Below, piece after piece: positions 47,556-61,800 of a stretch of 64,000 nucleotides of DNA. The translations under genes and the position numbers were made by a program. Positions within the stretch are counted from its first letter, which is position 1. Every line of letters starts with the position of its first letter. A model generated the notes under the pieces. That model made no database searches. It had not been told where the DNA came from and saw only the letters and a program-made list of their open reading frames with translations. This DNA is from Musa acuminata AAA Group (lineage: Eukaryota > Streptophyta > Magnoliopsida > Zingiberales > Musaceae), in the NCBI RefSeq assembly GCF_036884655.1, contig NC_088357.1:44851501-44915500 (forward strand), written 5' to 3'.

Positions 47556-50500
47556 TCAAAACCATCCTCCATGTTGCATCCTGGAATTCTCATCTGGTTG
47601 TTGATCTGGATCTTCTTCTTCCTCCTCATTCTTTTCTTCCTCCTCTTCTTCGTCCTCTTCAGGAGGGTCTTCTGGCAGTGGAGTTGGCAGTGGAGTTTTC
47701 ATTGGGCTAAATTGTGGGAAGATATCAGGTCTTCTGCCAGGTTTTGGCCTTTCCCATTCCTATATGTGAACATATATGTGACTGACCGTACCAAAGGTGA
47801 AAATATAGAATAAGTATAATTAACCAACATATGTCAACATCAACATGCTTCAATAAAACTCTCGTCAATCAACTCGTTTGATTTGTTTAGGAATCAGTTC
47901 ATCAGCATCAAATCATGAAAACTTAAATACACATCCTTATGTAGGAATTAATCCTTCAATACCAAGAAGAAGAAATAGACTTGAAAAGGATACTAGAAAA
48001 TTTACCAGCATATATCTGTTAAATGCTTCAAATTAATCAAGAAGGCAGCAACATCCAAACCTTGTAGATCTTGTCAAGGTTGTTGAAAATATAGACATGT
48101 GTATATACATATATTGGAAATGATTCCTCTATCTTTATTCTCCGATAATCTGATTTAAATGCACCAAAGCTTCTAGAAGTAGTAATACAAACAAGACAAG
48201 CTTGCTTATTTTTCTTAGAAAAGAGAGAAGAGCGAGAGAGCGAGAGAGAGAGAGAGAGAGAGAGAGAGTATCCACCTGTACATCAAGAGAACTCTCATCT
48301 TAATTCACTTGCTACTTGGACAAAAAGAAACAAGCAGTTTTATATGAAAAGAATATTCTGCAGTGTCACTTGAAAGAGGTCCCATGCTGGTATTATTATA
48401 ATAAAGCCATCCAGATACTTCCATGTTCTATCCATAAAAGGACTACCACATTTCTTTATTCTTTGTTAGAACTATATTTTCTTTAAAAGTGTGTGCATGA
48501 CAGCTATGTTTTCTTTAAATAGAAAAAAATTTCATTACATTAAATAGCATACAAAACGCTCACACATAATCTCAAACTTGAGGCTCATTAATCATACAAT
48601 AATGCATAACAAATATGTTATTGAGCATAACAATAGCATAATTTTTATTTTGTAAAATCTCAATAATACAATGTAATAAATGTGTATTTATTACATTCTT
48701 AACCCTTACATTCCTCAGAAGCTAACCCTTACATTCCTCAAAAGCTAACGAATATTCCTAGATCCTTAGGTTAAACTAACAATTTTCCAACTTGTTCAGG
48801 ACTCCTCAAGTCTATAGCAACTTTAGTCCAAGGCCATATGAGATCCAAGAGAGATCAACATTGTGCAGAATCTTAATGAAAACTGGTCTTTTCTGTTTCA
48901 CTGAAAACCTCTATATCTTCTAATTCTGCTTCAGGAAATCTTCACCAATTCTGAAGAGGTCATATCTGATTGATAACTTGTGAAACTTTGCTCAATCTTC
49001 TCATCTTGCAGTTAAACTATCGGAGTTTCAATGATTAATATCATGGAAATAGCAGGTAACCCCAAAAGGCTAACACACAAAGTTCCTGCCTCAGATCAAT
49101 TAAGTCATCGATAATCTTAGCCCATGTTTCTTTGACAATGGAGAGAATAATCACCCTTGTTAAACCAATTTGAATAAAAATAAGATTTGCAGATTTAACT
49201 TCATCCCATGGGGATGATATAAGTATTAATATAAGCCATCTACTATGTATTTTCATGGATCAGTGTATTGAAAACACTCAAATTATTGGAAATTCACACT
49301 TAACTAGCAAATTGATATTATCCATACAAAACTATAAAAAAGAGGTCTGAAACAACTACAATAGAGAAGATACAGCAGTCTCCCTGATTTGGATAAACTA
49401 GAAGACAAAAAGTGAAGAAATATGGTAAGTGCATTAAATATTTTGGGTTCTAACGGTCCCAACAAAGAAGATATGATAGTATATGACACTAATTAATGTT
49501 AACATAATTAGATATATTCAACACCATCCAAGATGAAAATCATCATTACGAAGTCCAAAGAAGCTCATAGCAAAAGAAAGGCAATAGGAGGTCTTAGAAG
49601 TGTCAAAAGTTTTAATTCTGCAACTAAACAGTCAGCCCCCGAAGAAGAGACCCACGGGACCGTCAACTCAGAGGATCAATGCACCCATTGCGATTGGGCC
49701 GTTGCGGCGGAGACACTGGTGCCGAAGTATCAGGGAAGGCTTTTAAAGGCTTCTACAGTGGAGACACCAACCATGGTTCAGAAGCAGGCCAATGGGTGGC
49801 TTCTACATACGGAGCGCTGGAACTATTGGAGCATGCTCATCGCCATTGGATGAATGGTCCGACAAGAAGGGGTGGGGAGCTTGCAATGGTGCAGGGTGAG
49901 GGCTGACAAGCTAGGGAAGCATGTGGCGGCAAGCAACGGGGTTGGTGGCGATGGTGCGAGGTGGGGACTGACTATTTTACCTTTCACTTTGGCATAAATT
50001 TTGCACGTGATGTCACATGCAGTGGATTCTGTCAAAGAAACAGATGGAGTTGTTAAAAATAGAGTCAATTATAGCAACTTCGAAAAGTATAGGTACCCAA
50101 TGTAACTTTTTAAAGTCACATTGACCGCGAAAAGTTACATTGACGGCGATGCTAAAAGAACCTAAGTACAGAGGGAAATATGTAATTAGCCCCAAATTTT
50201 AGCCACAAGATATCCTTCAACCTACATCTAATCAAAATCCTTTAACCTAAATCTAACAAATAAATCCCCTATTATAGATGCCATACAAAGCACACCCTTC
50301 TTTCTAACCTTGCACTTCCATAAAAGATCCCTGTTCCCATCATGAATAATCAATCCACTCGACTCCAAATACTTTACTAAGAAATAAATTCTCTTTCATG
50401 GCAAAAATTACAGATAATTGCTCAATTTTGGTGCTCCATCTGCAGATAAACGACTACAAATTTGGAAGACAACAAGTATCTAATCAAATCTTAGAAAAAT

Positions 50501-50924
50501 ATGTTGAATATGGTTTTTATCGAAACCAAATCTGAACTTGGTTTCATCGAAAAAATCCATAAGTGTTAAATTTGGTTATCAAATTGAGAACTAAATTCTT
50601 CTAATCAAAGCCAAAGAGATAAAATTTCTTTGGAAATAGAAATATCAAGAGATGGCAGGATGAAATGCATACGATGGGAAAATCGAGAGGGGAGCGGCGG
50701 GTCATCTTCTCTTCCTCGGGAGCCATGCAAACGGCACAGTTCCCTCTTCGGCGGCTCCTCCGGAGAATCGAAGACGGAGGCAAAAGGAGACAGCCGCATC
50801 GGCCGAGGCTGACGCTGGCGAGGCTACCAACCGCTGCCGCCGTATTCTGCGGCGCTCGTGACGGCCACGGCGAGGGACGATGGGCCAAAGAGGCGGCGGA
50901 AAGGGACCAAGACGTGGAGGCCAT
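47556..50924 (-). CDS. Small plastid-targeted acidic protein, two exons
   Basis: Exon 1 is 50924-50673 and exon 2 is 47759-47556, joined by a 2.9-kb GT/AG intron in phase 0, giving 151 codons. The start at 50924 (MASTSWSLSAASLAHRPS) has the Ser/Ala/Arg-rich, acid-poor look of a chloroplast transit peptide; an ATG 99 bases upstream is in frame but gives a less typical start. The mature part has EEEKMTRRSPLDFP joined to EWERPKPGRRPDIFPQFSPM, then KTPLPTPLPEDPP, a Glu/Asp run at about residues 115-140, and the end MQHGGWF. I believe this is a conserved but uncharacterised plant family, recognised from the PLDFP-EWERP junction and proline-rich segment. Function unknown; no membrane segment or catalytic motif is visible. 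A (GA)n microsatellite lies in the intron. Confidence 0.75.
48222..48268. repeat. (GA)n microsatellite in the intron
   Basis: About 20 GA units with minor interruptions, inside the intron of the plastid acidic-protein gene. Confidence 0.9.
49530..50200. repeat. TE-like GC-rich insert within the intron
   Basis: A relatively GC-rich stretch (49620-49970) ending in the AAAGTTACATTG and TATGTAATTAGCCCC phrases that also occur, reversed, in the MITE-like element at 23423-23690. No convincing ORF. Both ends were not defined. Confidence 0.35.
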
Positions 50925-51570
50925 GGATCGCCGCAATACGGCGAAACCGAGTGCAGGAGGAGAAGGCGGCGGCAGTGGTGGCGAGGAATTGATGGGAGGT
51001 CGACTGCGCCGAGATGTTTTCATTTATTAGAAGAAAAAAGAACGGCTAGAATTGGATGGATATGATATTGGATTGGATCGGATTCGGATCTTGGCCAAAT
51101 AATACCCGATAAAGGTTCCTATTTACCCGGATTTTATCTCTTTTACTTTTGAACAAAATCGAGTCCGGTCGGATTCGGATATTATCTAATTTACCCGATA
51201 AAAATTGGAGGTGTTTTTTGGAGAGAATAAAAATATATTTTTTATTACATATTAAAATATTATGAGAGGATATATAAGTGGATTTCTTTGATAGAGTTAA
51301 TACGATGACAAAGAATCAAGAAGCCATCCATAAACAACCTTTATTCTCTTCAATTAATAATTTATATCACGAACAGCTATTGATGAGCAAATTTAAAGCA
51401 GTAAATAACATTAAATTAAAAAAAGGAAAAAGAAGGTAAATAACACTCACTTTATTTGGTTGGCTATAATAATTATTTTGGGTAGCACGTGAAATAAGAC
51501 AAACGTAGTCGCCTCATGCGGCATATATTTTATTGGCGATGAACGGAGGACAGACATGTCATTTCGGCAA

Positions 51571-52603
<1,033 letters not shown>

Positions 52604-54993
52604 TGTTGTTGTTGTATGTGTGTCTTCCTCTGTGTTGATGTTTGTTGTAGGAGAACTATGTGATCAGCTTCCAAGGTTTTTGCTGGTCTGGGTGGTGGAG
52701 AAACTGTGGGCATATAAAGAGTAGGGGCCGGCTGAAGCCGGTGAGACTTGCAGGTGGGGGTGCGTGCTGCTTTGCTTGCCCCATTGCCACATATCTTGTT
52801 CATCCTCCCATTAATTGCAGCACACCAAAACCCTCTCTCACATTTCTACAGACAATTAATTGGACAGCTAGTTCTTGTCACAAACCCTCTCTCATTTCAG
52901 ACAGCTGAACAGCTACTTCTTGTCACACCATCTCTCTCTACTCCCATTGGTAGAGTTACATGGACAGCACTGAATCTCCTCTTATATGTCTCTCTAATGT
53001 TATCCAAGATCATGATCTTAAAAAACAATATCTATTGCATTTTAAAGTGATATATATAATACACTAATCATTCAGATATCTCAACAAAAATCAAAGACTA
53101 TGATATTAACACCTAAGCAGTGATGCTTTTGTCCGATTCAACTCATGTGCAATAAATTGTGGAATCAGATATATGTGGTACACATTTGTCAAAAAAATAT
53201 GGTCAAGTTGTAGAGAGAAAAATATGGTCAACTTCTATAGTCGAAAGAACAAAACGGGATAGACAAAGGAAATATACCAAAATAAAAGAAAATGATAATA
53301 TTATAAAAAGAAAAGAAGAAACCTACAAAAATGGATGTAGGAAGAAAAACATAACAGAAACACTGAACCAACCATTTTCTAACAAATATTTTTTTAATGT
53401 CTGTGTCAAAGTTTTGGATTGGTCATGTTCCTAGAAATTAGAAATTCAATTTGACTGATGTTAAGTTTAGATCAAATAGGTGCTAGTCAAACTTATAAAT
53501 ATTGTGATTAGCTAAAGATTAATGAGTTGACAATGCAAGAAGAGACAGATGAAGGCATAACAAGACTTCATGAGGGACGATAAAATTAATTCTAAAGACT
53601 CTTAATTTAACTAAAAATATGGATCACAAACACATACGCACGCACACCATGGAACGAACTAGTAGTTGAATGATGGATGGAGTCCATGCTGTTGACAGGA
53701 AGGTACATCATTAATGGACGATTGAGATGCTACAAATGAAAGAGAGTAGTAGTTACAATGTTTCACCTCAAGCTGTTCTTTTCTCTTCTTCCTTTTCTCC
53801 ATCCATCCAACCTTGAGCTCATTTAGTACGCTACATTCATGTATACCAACTCACATGTTCCATCTATTGGTCCAGGCTTCTAACCTTTGACTGTTTGGTG
53901 GGAATCCATTTGGAGAGGCAACTGGAAAAACAATCTCAAAAACTCAACTCAAAACAGTAAAACCATTGGAATGCAGGTACTTTTCTCATTCTATCTGATC
54001 ATGAATGACACTCTTTGCATGATATGTGAATGATAGGATGCATAATTTTGAATCATCTGACACCACATACTTGTTTTCTTTTGATGATAATAGTTGTGAG
54101 CTTAAGTTGTGCAACCTCTCATGGTTATTTTTTGTTTACATATGAAGACCAAAGAATGGTATAATGGCATGCCCTTCTATATGAAGAAGAAAGGGTGCTA
54201 GCTCTCTCACCTTTAGTTCTCACCTTTAGACTATGTCATGCATGTAGTGTTTGACCTGCATCTGACCTACACAATTCCGATTTTAATATTGCTTACTACT
54301 AAAACTAGCCATAAGTATGTTGAAATTTTTTCTTTGCAGGAATTTGAATCAGAGTAAAATTTATTCCATTACACATTAATACAATCTAAAAGCAGATGGT
54401 TATTTATTACTATGTGACTTATCATTGAGTCAAATTGTAGCTTAACCAAAGCTTTGAGTTTTTCGTTCAGTCAAAGAAACTTCTGTTACAATGTCATGCT
54501 TCAAAGATGCTGACATGGGAAAATTAGCACCCTAGTTAAATATTGCATTTATTTGGATCTTGATTTGATCAATTGCGTACATGTCCATAAAAGAAAGATT
54601 TGAGCAAGAATCCCTCGTGGAAGTTTGAGACCTCAATCCTATCACATTAGAATCAACCATGGAGTTTGCAAATTGAATGTCACCTCTGCTAAACATGATC
54701 TTACAACATTTAAAACATCTATAAAAACAAGGTTCACATGATTTGAAAATCTTGTGTCCATTAAACTAACACAAAATGAACAATTCTAAGAGCATTCACT
54801 CATAGAAAATCCATATAATTTCTATATTATTGATCCACTAAAAATATATTTTATGCTGCCAAAACTGCATATATTTACTTTTACATAATGTATAAGGATG
54901 CTTTCAAAATTATGATTTTTCATTAGTCTCTGTGAACAATGTAGCTCATGTTCAGCAGAGTTGATCTTTAATTTAAAGGCTCTCAACCCTCTA
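52604..54993. other. Upstream region of the methyltransferase and AT-rich spacer
   Basis: Contains the promoter of the minus-strand methyltransferase. Short repeats such as CACAAACCCTCTCTC/ACCAAAACCCTCTCTC occur near 52826-52895. Nothing else recognised. Confidence 0.5.
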
Positions 54994-55237
54994 GATATAT
55001 ATATATATATGTATATATGTATATATATATGTATATATGTATATATATATGTATATATGTATATATATATGTATATATGTATATATATATGTATATATGT
55101 ATATATATATGTATATATGTATATATATATGTATATATGTATATATATATGTATATATGTATATATATATATGTATATATGTATATATATATGTATATAT
55201 GTATATATATATGTATATATGTATATATATATGTATA

Positions 55238-55272
<35 letters not shown>

Positions 55273-55303
55273 GTATATGTATGTATATATATATATATAT
55301 ATG

Positions 55304-55356
<53 letters not shown>
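54994..55356. repeat. 20-bp AT-rich minisatellite with (CA)n end
   Basis: About eleven near-perfect copies of GTATATATGTATATATATAT from about 55011 to 55235, then irregular TA/GTA repeats, then (CA)n at 55335-55356. The Tyr/Ile-rich open frames here on both strands are artefacts. Confidence 0.95.
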
Positions 55357-55357
<1 letters not shown>

Positions 55358-56196
55358 TTTCAGCAACCATTTTTTTTCTTATGGTGACTTAATTTGTAGG
55401 ATATCACCATATATGTAGATCCAAATTAACAAGGATGCTATATTCTCATGTCATGAACTAGAAGGGAACAAATCTAATAGGATCTATGGAATGATAGATA
55501 TCTAAAAAGCTCTCAAAGTTAATTCCAATTAACCAACCTAAGAAGCTCCCACAAATCTAACCGGGACTACATGGTTCTAACGAGTTTCTTTTTCAAATAT
55601 ATCTAGTTGCTGTAGCGATCTTCATTATGATTATCAAGCTTTTGTACAACTAATGACAAAAGAATCATAATTAACAATACAGAAGAATAATCACAAAAGT
55701 AGCAGATTCTTATGGCATAGTTAGAGCATATAATCTAAATGAATACGTCTAGCTCGTAAACAGCACCTCCTATAGGGAAGCAATTGTCAACAATGATAAT
55801 GCAGGGAAAAAAGCTGCTGCTGCTGCTAGTCTTATAAGAAATAAATACAACCAAGAACTAAACATAACATTCCTAATCATTGAAAATCTGAAAGTTCATG
55901 TACCTAGATGATTCTAAGATGTTTGTCCTTTCAATCATTTCATTTTAAATAGAATCCTTCTTTTTTTTTGTTCAGTAAATGTCTTTCCCAATAACTTCCT
56001 TTTCTCAGCCCCCCTTGTAATGTAGCTTCTGCCTATGGTGTGCCATCATATGCATGAAGTAAAGGGTCAGAAATAGAGTATTCAAGTCTTCTATATGCAT
56101 GTATTTGTTCTAATATAAGGAAACCTCTGCAAGGTTCATAGCATTATTATCGGTGGAGATGCTTGATGTCTATGCTTGAATTCCCAACTTAGACTT
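55357..56196. other. AT-rich intergenic DNA
   Basis: No gene seen. GCTGCTGCTGCTGCT repeat near 55812 is very short. Confidence 0.5.
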
Positions 56197-57475
56197 TCAT
56201 AAATGAGGAGAACCAGGTTCATCATTTTCGCTATGGAGAACTATTGAGCCACTTATAGACACATCCTCAGATGAAGTGTACCTGCTGAGTGGCTACCATG
56301 TAGGAGAGGTTGAAATAACATAATATCTCAATTACCCACATCAGAAGAATATAAAAGATCTTTAATCCCAAGATCTGATAGTCATTTTACCTTAATATTA
56401 TAATCAAATGCTGTGTAGTCCAAAATTTCTTTCACAGAGTGTACTACTATGGTACCTGATTCGCCTACTGATAGCTGATCCTTAAAATATAGATTTAATG
56501 TTCGACATTGAATACCTTCCTGATTTTGAGATTGGACCATGGAAACAAAGATCTATCTTTAGGTTCAGAATATCCTGATAATCCTCCGCATCACAATACC
56601 AAAGTACAAAACTTACATCATCTTGTCTACTATTCCCTTCTGAACTGAAAATTTCAGTGCCAATCCATCAGATGCATCTTCTGAAGCAGATATCACTTAT
56701 TTTCTCTATTTTCTACCTTATTTGTTGTATTAGGATGATATAAATATTTTTCTGCTGGCACAACTCAGAAGGTGACTTTATGTAATTGCATCTACAATTA
56801 CAAGTCATCCAAGGACCTTACCTTCCATCAACAAATGAACATTGTAGTTATGCCATTAGATCCACAAATTATCTCAATCACTCATCAAAGCTACCAAATT
56901 TCCTTTGTCCATAAGGTCCATTTGAACCATGTTTTTCCCTTCTAACTTCCAATGGATTTCAACTTTCGATCCATCATTGACAATCATCAATAGCCATCCT
57001 CTCCGTATGACTTGGATGCATGTCACGTCAGTAGCACAAAAGACCAATATGTCTCGAGCTATCTTGAATGCTACTGTTTGGATGCATCAGCAAGCCCAAG
57101 ATCGTGTTGTCTTTGCATTTTGCCAAATGTAATGCATCTTTCGTTCACAAGCCATTCATTAATACTTCCCCAACTATCAAAAAGAAAGAGCAATAACAGA
57201 ACAATATAAATCAGCATCAAGAAATCAAGAATCAAGCAACCAATAATACCGAAGAAACCAACGTTTTCCAAACCAACAGAACCAGCACAATAATCAATAT
57301 CAATAAGGAAAAGGATTTTGACGTACGTTAGAACAAATCCATTAAATGGATTCGGCACTTACCCGCTGAAGACATCGCCGAAGGATACCCTGAGCTCCAG
57401 AGAGCTGAATCGGGCATCCATGGCGGCAGAATCCCACATCTTGGTGGACGATCGACTTCCACGAGTAGACCCCAT
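56197..57475 (-). pseudogene. STE20-like kinase pseudogene, kinase exons lost
   Basis: First exon (57475-57363) starts MGSTRGSRSSTKMWDSAAMD and reaches ARFSSLELRVSFGDVFSG before a GTAAGT donor. This matches the start of plant MST/GCK-type kinases (SSLELIGxGSFGDVYKG), with the first glycine-loop residues lost. The last exon (about 56290 to stop 56197) reads RYTSSEDVSISGSIVL and ENDEPGSPHL, resembling the C-terminal tail of the same family. A middle piece near 56475-56391 reads GESGTIVVHSVKEILDY. No HRD, DFG or APE exon is found between them, so the catalytic domain is deleted. Family assignment is from remembered motifs. The 5' leader (57480-57640) looks normal. Confidence 0.6.
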
Positions 57476-57639
57476 TTCTTGTTGCAAAAAAACCTAATTC
57501 CTCAGCAACCGTAGCCCATCCGCTACTTTTCTTCGCTTCGATTCAAAGCAAGGGTACAATCCGATAGGGACTGGGGAGGTAGAACGAAGGATCGGAGGAA
57601 GGGGAAAGACTGGAAGCTGGAACAGAGCGATCAGGAAGA

Positions 57640-58430
57640 CGGAGCCAAGTGAGTCAAAGGAGTAAAAGCCTTCAAGAAAAAAATAATTAAATTAAAATAA
57701 AAATGCACTTTACATATCAATCAACAATCAAAATAAATAAAAACTATAAAATATCAAAATTGAGAGGAAAAAACCCCCCAAATAAAAAAAAAATTGATTA
57801 AATGAAAATTAGAATGCACTTGACATATCAATCAACAATCAAAATCAATAAAAAAATAAAAATATCAAAAATAACATAGAAAAATCAATAGTTTTTACAA
57901 TCAGTTTGAACTAATTATTATTATTTCACATATAATTTTGAAATTAAATCAGCAAAATACTAAAGTAAATTATGATTACACTTTTTTCTTCTTGCTAACC
58001 TCAATAATAAATAATGGAAGGTTTTGATTGCTACAAAATATATAGTTTTAGAAATAAAGTTTAAGGATCATTCAGATAATTTAATATTTGTATGCAACCA
58101 AACAAAATTATATGTTGTCTGTCTATTAACCATGCACAGCAAGAAATGATGTAAAACCACTCATATGCTGAAAACCAATTAATACAAGAACCCAAATCAT
58201 TGATGATACTTTAAATGATATTAAATGTAAGTATTCTGAAAAATTCATCATGATTTGGTCCATGTATACTTTTAATCATTTTAATTTGTACAATATGCAA
58301 TCATTTGAATTTAAAATTAAACCATAACATGATTGCCTTCCAAGAAATATTAGTTTAAATGGAAGATTATACAACACCTGATTAGAAGGTAATTATGTTA
58401 AACCTAAAATAAATTTAATTGTGAATAACA
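57640..58430. other. AT-rich spacer upstream of the kinase pseudogene
   Basis: Contains a two-copy direct repeat (about 111-base period) of AATGCACTTtACATATCAATCAACAATC at about 57702 and 57813. No gene seen. Confidence 0.55.
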
Positions 58431-59850
58431 ATCTAATATAAATTTATCTGATGTGGAGGGAGACAATTGAACTGAAAGGAATGATATCAGAGGGACCAAC
58501 CAATCAATATACTCATACCAAATTGACTCACTTTGCAGTTTGCACTGAACAATCAAACACTGAAAAATAGATTTCAAATCAGGAGTGGGCAAACACTATC
58601 AATCATTAAGCATGTGTGCCTGACATATGTTGCTTTCTTTTGAGGCAAATGTGTTTGTCTTCTTTTGCTTTAAAATTATTATAAATTTTTGTGAAGAACA
58701 ATCTAAAATAAACTACTGTTTTGTTCAGAGGGAGAAGAGTATACTGAATAAAAAGGAATGATATGAGAGGGACCAAACATTACTCACTTTGCAGTTTGCA
58801 CTAAACAATCAAACAATTAAAAATATATTTCACGTTAGGAATGGGGAACACAACCAATCATTAAGCGCATGTATTTGGCATATTTGCCTTTTTATGAGGA
58901 AAATGTGTTTGTTTATTGTGAATAGCAATCTAAGAGAATTTTCTCTTTTATGTAGAGGAGGATGAACAGTAGATCAAGGAACTCCATCAACCAACTTTTT
59001 TCTTTTATGTAAGTCATCCAAAATTACATCAAGAAACTTTCTAATCATAAAAAATTTATTTAGATCAAGTTCTTGATTTGAGTACATCCGTAAAGTAAAA
59101 CACAGATAATTCTTTTACATAAGACGATGATATAAGATAAGAAAGTGAATCATGCTTAATGGTTAATACCATTGCATATGTAAAGAAATCCGACTAAGTT
59201 ATCGAGAATTACATCAAAAACTTCCTAACCACAGGAATTTTATTTAAGAATAATAGAATTACATCCGATATTATATAAAAAGGAGTGGTATTGGAGGATT
59301 ACATCTGATATTTTTGCTCACTTTGCAGTTTCACTAAACAATCAAATAAATAGTAGATTTCAAGTTAAATAGTTAAGCCTCTGTTTTTGGCATATGTTGC
59401 TGTTTTTATGAGGAAAATGTGATTGTTTTGTGTTGCTCTACAAGTAGTATATATTTATTTAAAATAAGAATCTAAAGGAAACTTCTCTCTTGTTTAGAAG
59501 AATAAAAGGAATGATGTAAGAGGGACCAGGTAATAATTATGCCAAATTCAATCACTTTGCAGCTTGCACTGAACAATCAAACACTAAAATCTAAACTTCT
59601 CTTTTATGCAGAGGGAGATGGAGTATATGAAATAGGAAAAAGAGACATGGCAGGGACCAAGCAATCATCACACTCATTCAAAAATTTACTCTCCTGCAGG
59701 TTGCACTGAACATTCCAACAATGAATAATCTATTTCAAGTTAGGAATGGGGAACAACATCAATCATTAAGCCTGTGTATTTGACATATGTATCCTCTTTT
59801 TTCTCTGAGAAAAAGGTGTTTGTCTTGTGTTGCTGATTCCAGCTAATGAC
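58431..59850. repeat. Diverged tandem repeat array, five copies
   Basis: Each unit carries GAGGGACCA, CACTTTGCAGTTTGCACTGAACAATCAAACA, AGATTTCAAGTTAGGAATGGGGA, AATCATTAAGCCTGTGT and AAATGTGTTTGTCTT in this order. The GCAGTTTGCACT core falls near 58535, 58791, 59325, 59560 and 59696. The large gap before the third copy holds unrelated sequence (about 58990-59300). Units 4 and 5 overlap by truncation. Confidence 0.8.
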
Positions 59851-60978
59851 AAAGTTGGACCAGTAGAATACATCTCCAGAATCCATCCATATTTAATCCA
59901 TCAGCAGACAATAACACAGCACCCACCCAACCCTGTAGGATCCATCCATTAAGAGAGAGAGAGACAGAGGGACCATAAAAGATGAAGTCAATGGAGAGGA
60001 TGGGAAGAAACACTAGAAAGCAAGCATAAAGAGATCATGAACAGGAGTGCTTGGCATCTGTTTCTTGTTCGTTTCCATAGTGTGCCAAAGCTATTGCTCC
60101 AGCAATTAATGCTTGGAATCTCAAGTTCCAATCTTGGAGTCAATTGTACAAGGTGAAGAGTCTCTTGCTGGTTAAGTCATTTTCTGATACATATATAGTC
60201 AAACATGATTGGACAAAGAGAGGAAAAAGAATGTAAATTGTCAGTCATCTAATGTGCCACCTTATGATGAGCCTTTCCTTCCACTAATGGCTACAGCATC
60301 ACAGTGGAATAATTGTTGGTAGCCTTTCACTATTACTACCACATATCAACCATTAGGGTTCTGATAAAAAAAAGTCTTATCAGAATAATTTAGTCTTATT
60401 AATGATTGAATTCATATTATGCTACTATATGATTAAATATTAAATTCATAATTATTCTATTTTTCCTTTATCGATATTGTATATCGCGGCAAGTTATTTT
60501 CATTGCACAACCATATCTAACATTGATCTTTGATCATAAATGATGAATTAAAGCAAATTAATCACCTATGGACATCATAACAAAGTCCAAACCATTAAGT
60601 TGGATGATGAACTAAGTACACAGTCCTTTCGGCTATTCTAACTCACTTCTTTCTTCAACCACTCTATCGTTTTAGGTAGAGTAGAAGATTATTAGGGGTT
60701 GGCTTCAATTAAAGTATATCTCCAACTATGTTAGGACATCACCGTCACTCACATGATAACAATGTTACACCTACCATGAGTCATCGATATTAGTCCCTAT
60801 CATACTACAAAATCCAACGTAGAGTTATGTGACACTGTACCAATATTTTGGCTTAATATTAATATGTACATTTCTTATGATTATTTTGTGATTAGTGTTG
60901 ACTAGCAACCTTAATCTTTTTCTTTTGCTTATTTATATTTTATTTATTTTCATATGAAAATTTTCTATTTTTATTGCA
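59851..60978. other. AT-rich intergenic DNA
   Basis: No gene seen; one short (GA)n at about 59951-59966. Confidence 0.5.
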
Positions 60979-61800
60979 GTGAAATACTTTGTCTACCCAC
61001 ATGTTTATGTCCCATCCCTCTTCGTTACCGCTTCCTCATTGGAGGTCCCATGCGGGACCCAGTTGAGGGGCCCCGGACGCGGCCAATCACGAGGGTGGTT
61101 GTCTAGACCGGTACGCCGCGGGTGGAGTGGGCTAGTGTTGCTTGTTGCGTGCGGGATCATCTGCGTTGTCGAAATCAAGAAACCTGATATTACTCCACAA
61201 ACCAGTCGCCGCCTCGGAACAATTATATGGGGCCTACAAAAAAAGGCGACGGTAAGGCGCCGCTTCGTGCTTAGAGCCTCGGACAAGACACGGGATCCAC
61301 GAACCGACAGATCTACGTAGCCGCCGACACTTTCCTCGCTCTCGACCCGCCTCCCGTGTTCTTACTCTTTGCTCTTACTTCGTCCTCTGTTTCCGTTCCA
61401 CTGTAACCCAAAGGCATAATCCAGTGGTGGAGTCAGCTTTCGACGTGCTCTTTTTCTTTATCCCCACCTTTCTCTCCCCTCCTTTGTACTCTCCTCTTCT
61501 TCTTCTCTCTCTGTCCCCCACAAATCGGTGTGCTTTGTCCCACCAACCTGCAGACGAGCACGCCTATCAAGAGGAAACAGGAAACGAAAAGAATAAGAGC
61601 AGAAAAGAATAAAACAGAGATAAAAAGAACAACTGAGCCGGTCGCGTTGCCAAATACCATCGCCTCTTTCTCTCTCGTTCCTTTCCTTCTACCCTTCACT
61701 GTACATGTTTTCTTGTGGTTCGTGTCCTTAACTCTTGGCTCCCATGCTGAGAATGATGCTTCGGTGGTGAAGTCAGGTCAGTCTGCAACTCTCTTGGAAT
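60979..61800 (+). promoter_or_regulatory. GC-rich promoter and leader of a gene extending right
   Basis: An abrupt GC-rich island (61010-61320) is followed by pyrimidine-rich leader-like sequence (61430-61530, CTCTCCTCTTCTTCTTC). Around 61740-61800 a possible exon end GAAGTCAG|GTCAG appears. This is the usual look of a plant promoter with a non-coding or short first exon and a long first intron. No convincing coding sequence is seen up to the window end, so the gene is unknown. Confidence 0.35.

Noticed and set aside
47571..47813. Plus-strand hydrophobic frame (Leu/Phe-rich)
   Set aside because: Antisense shadow of the Glu-rich exon of the minus-strand plastid protein gene.
50665..51065. Plus-strand Arg/Gly-rich coding frames
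   Set aside because: Opposite strand of the plastid protein's first exon and leader, where high GC opens several frames.
54822..55418. Several overlapping Tyr/Ile-rich frames on both strands
   Set aside because: TA/GTA minisatellite artefacts.
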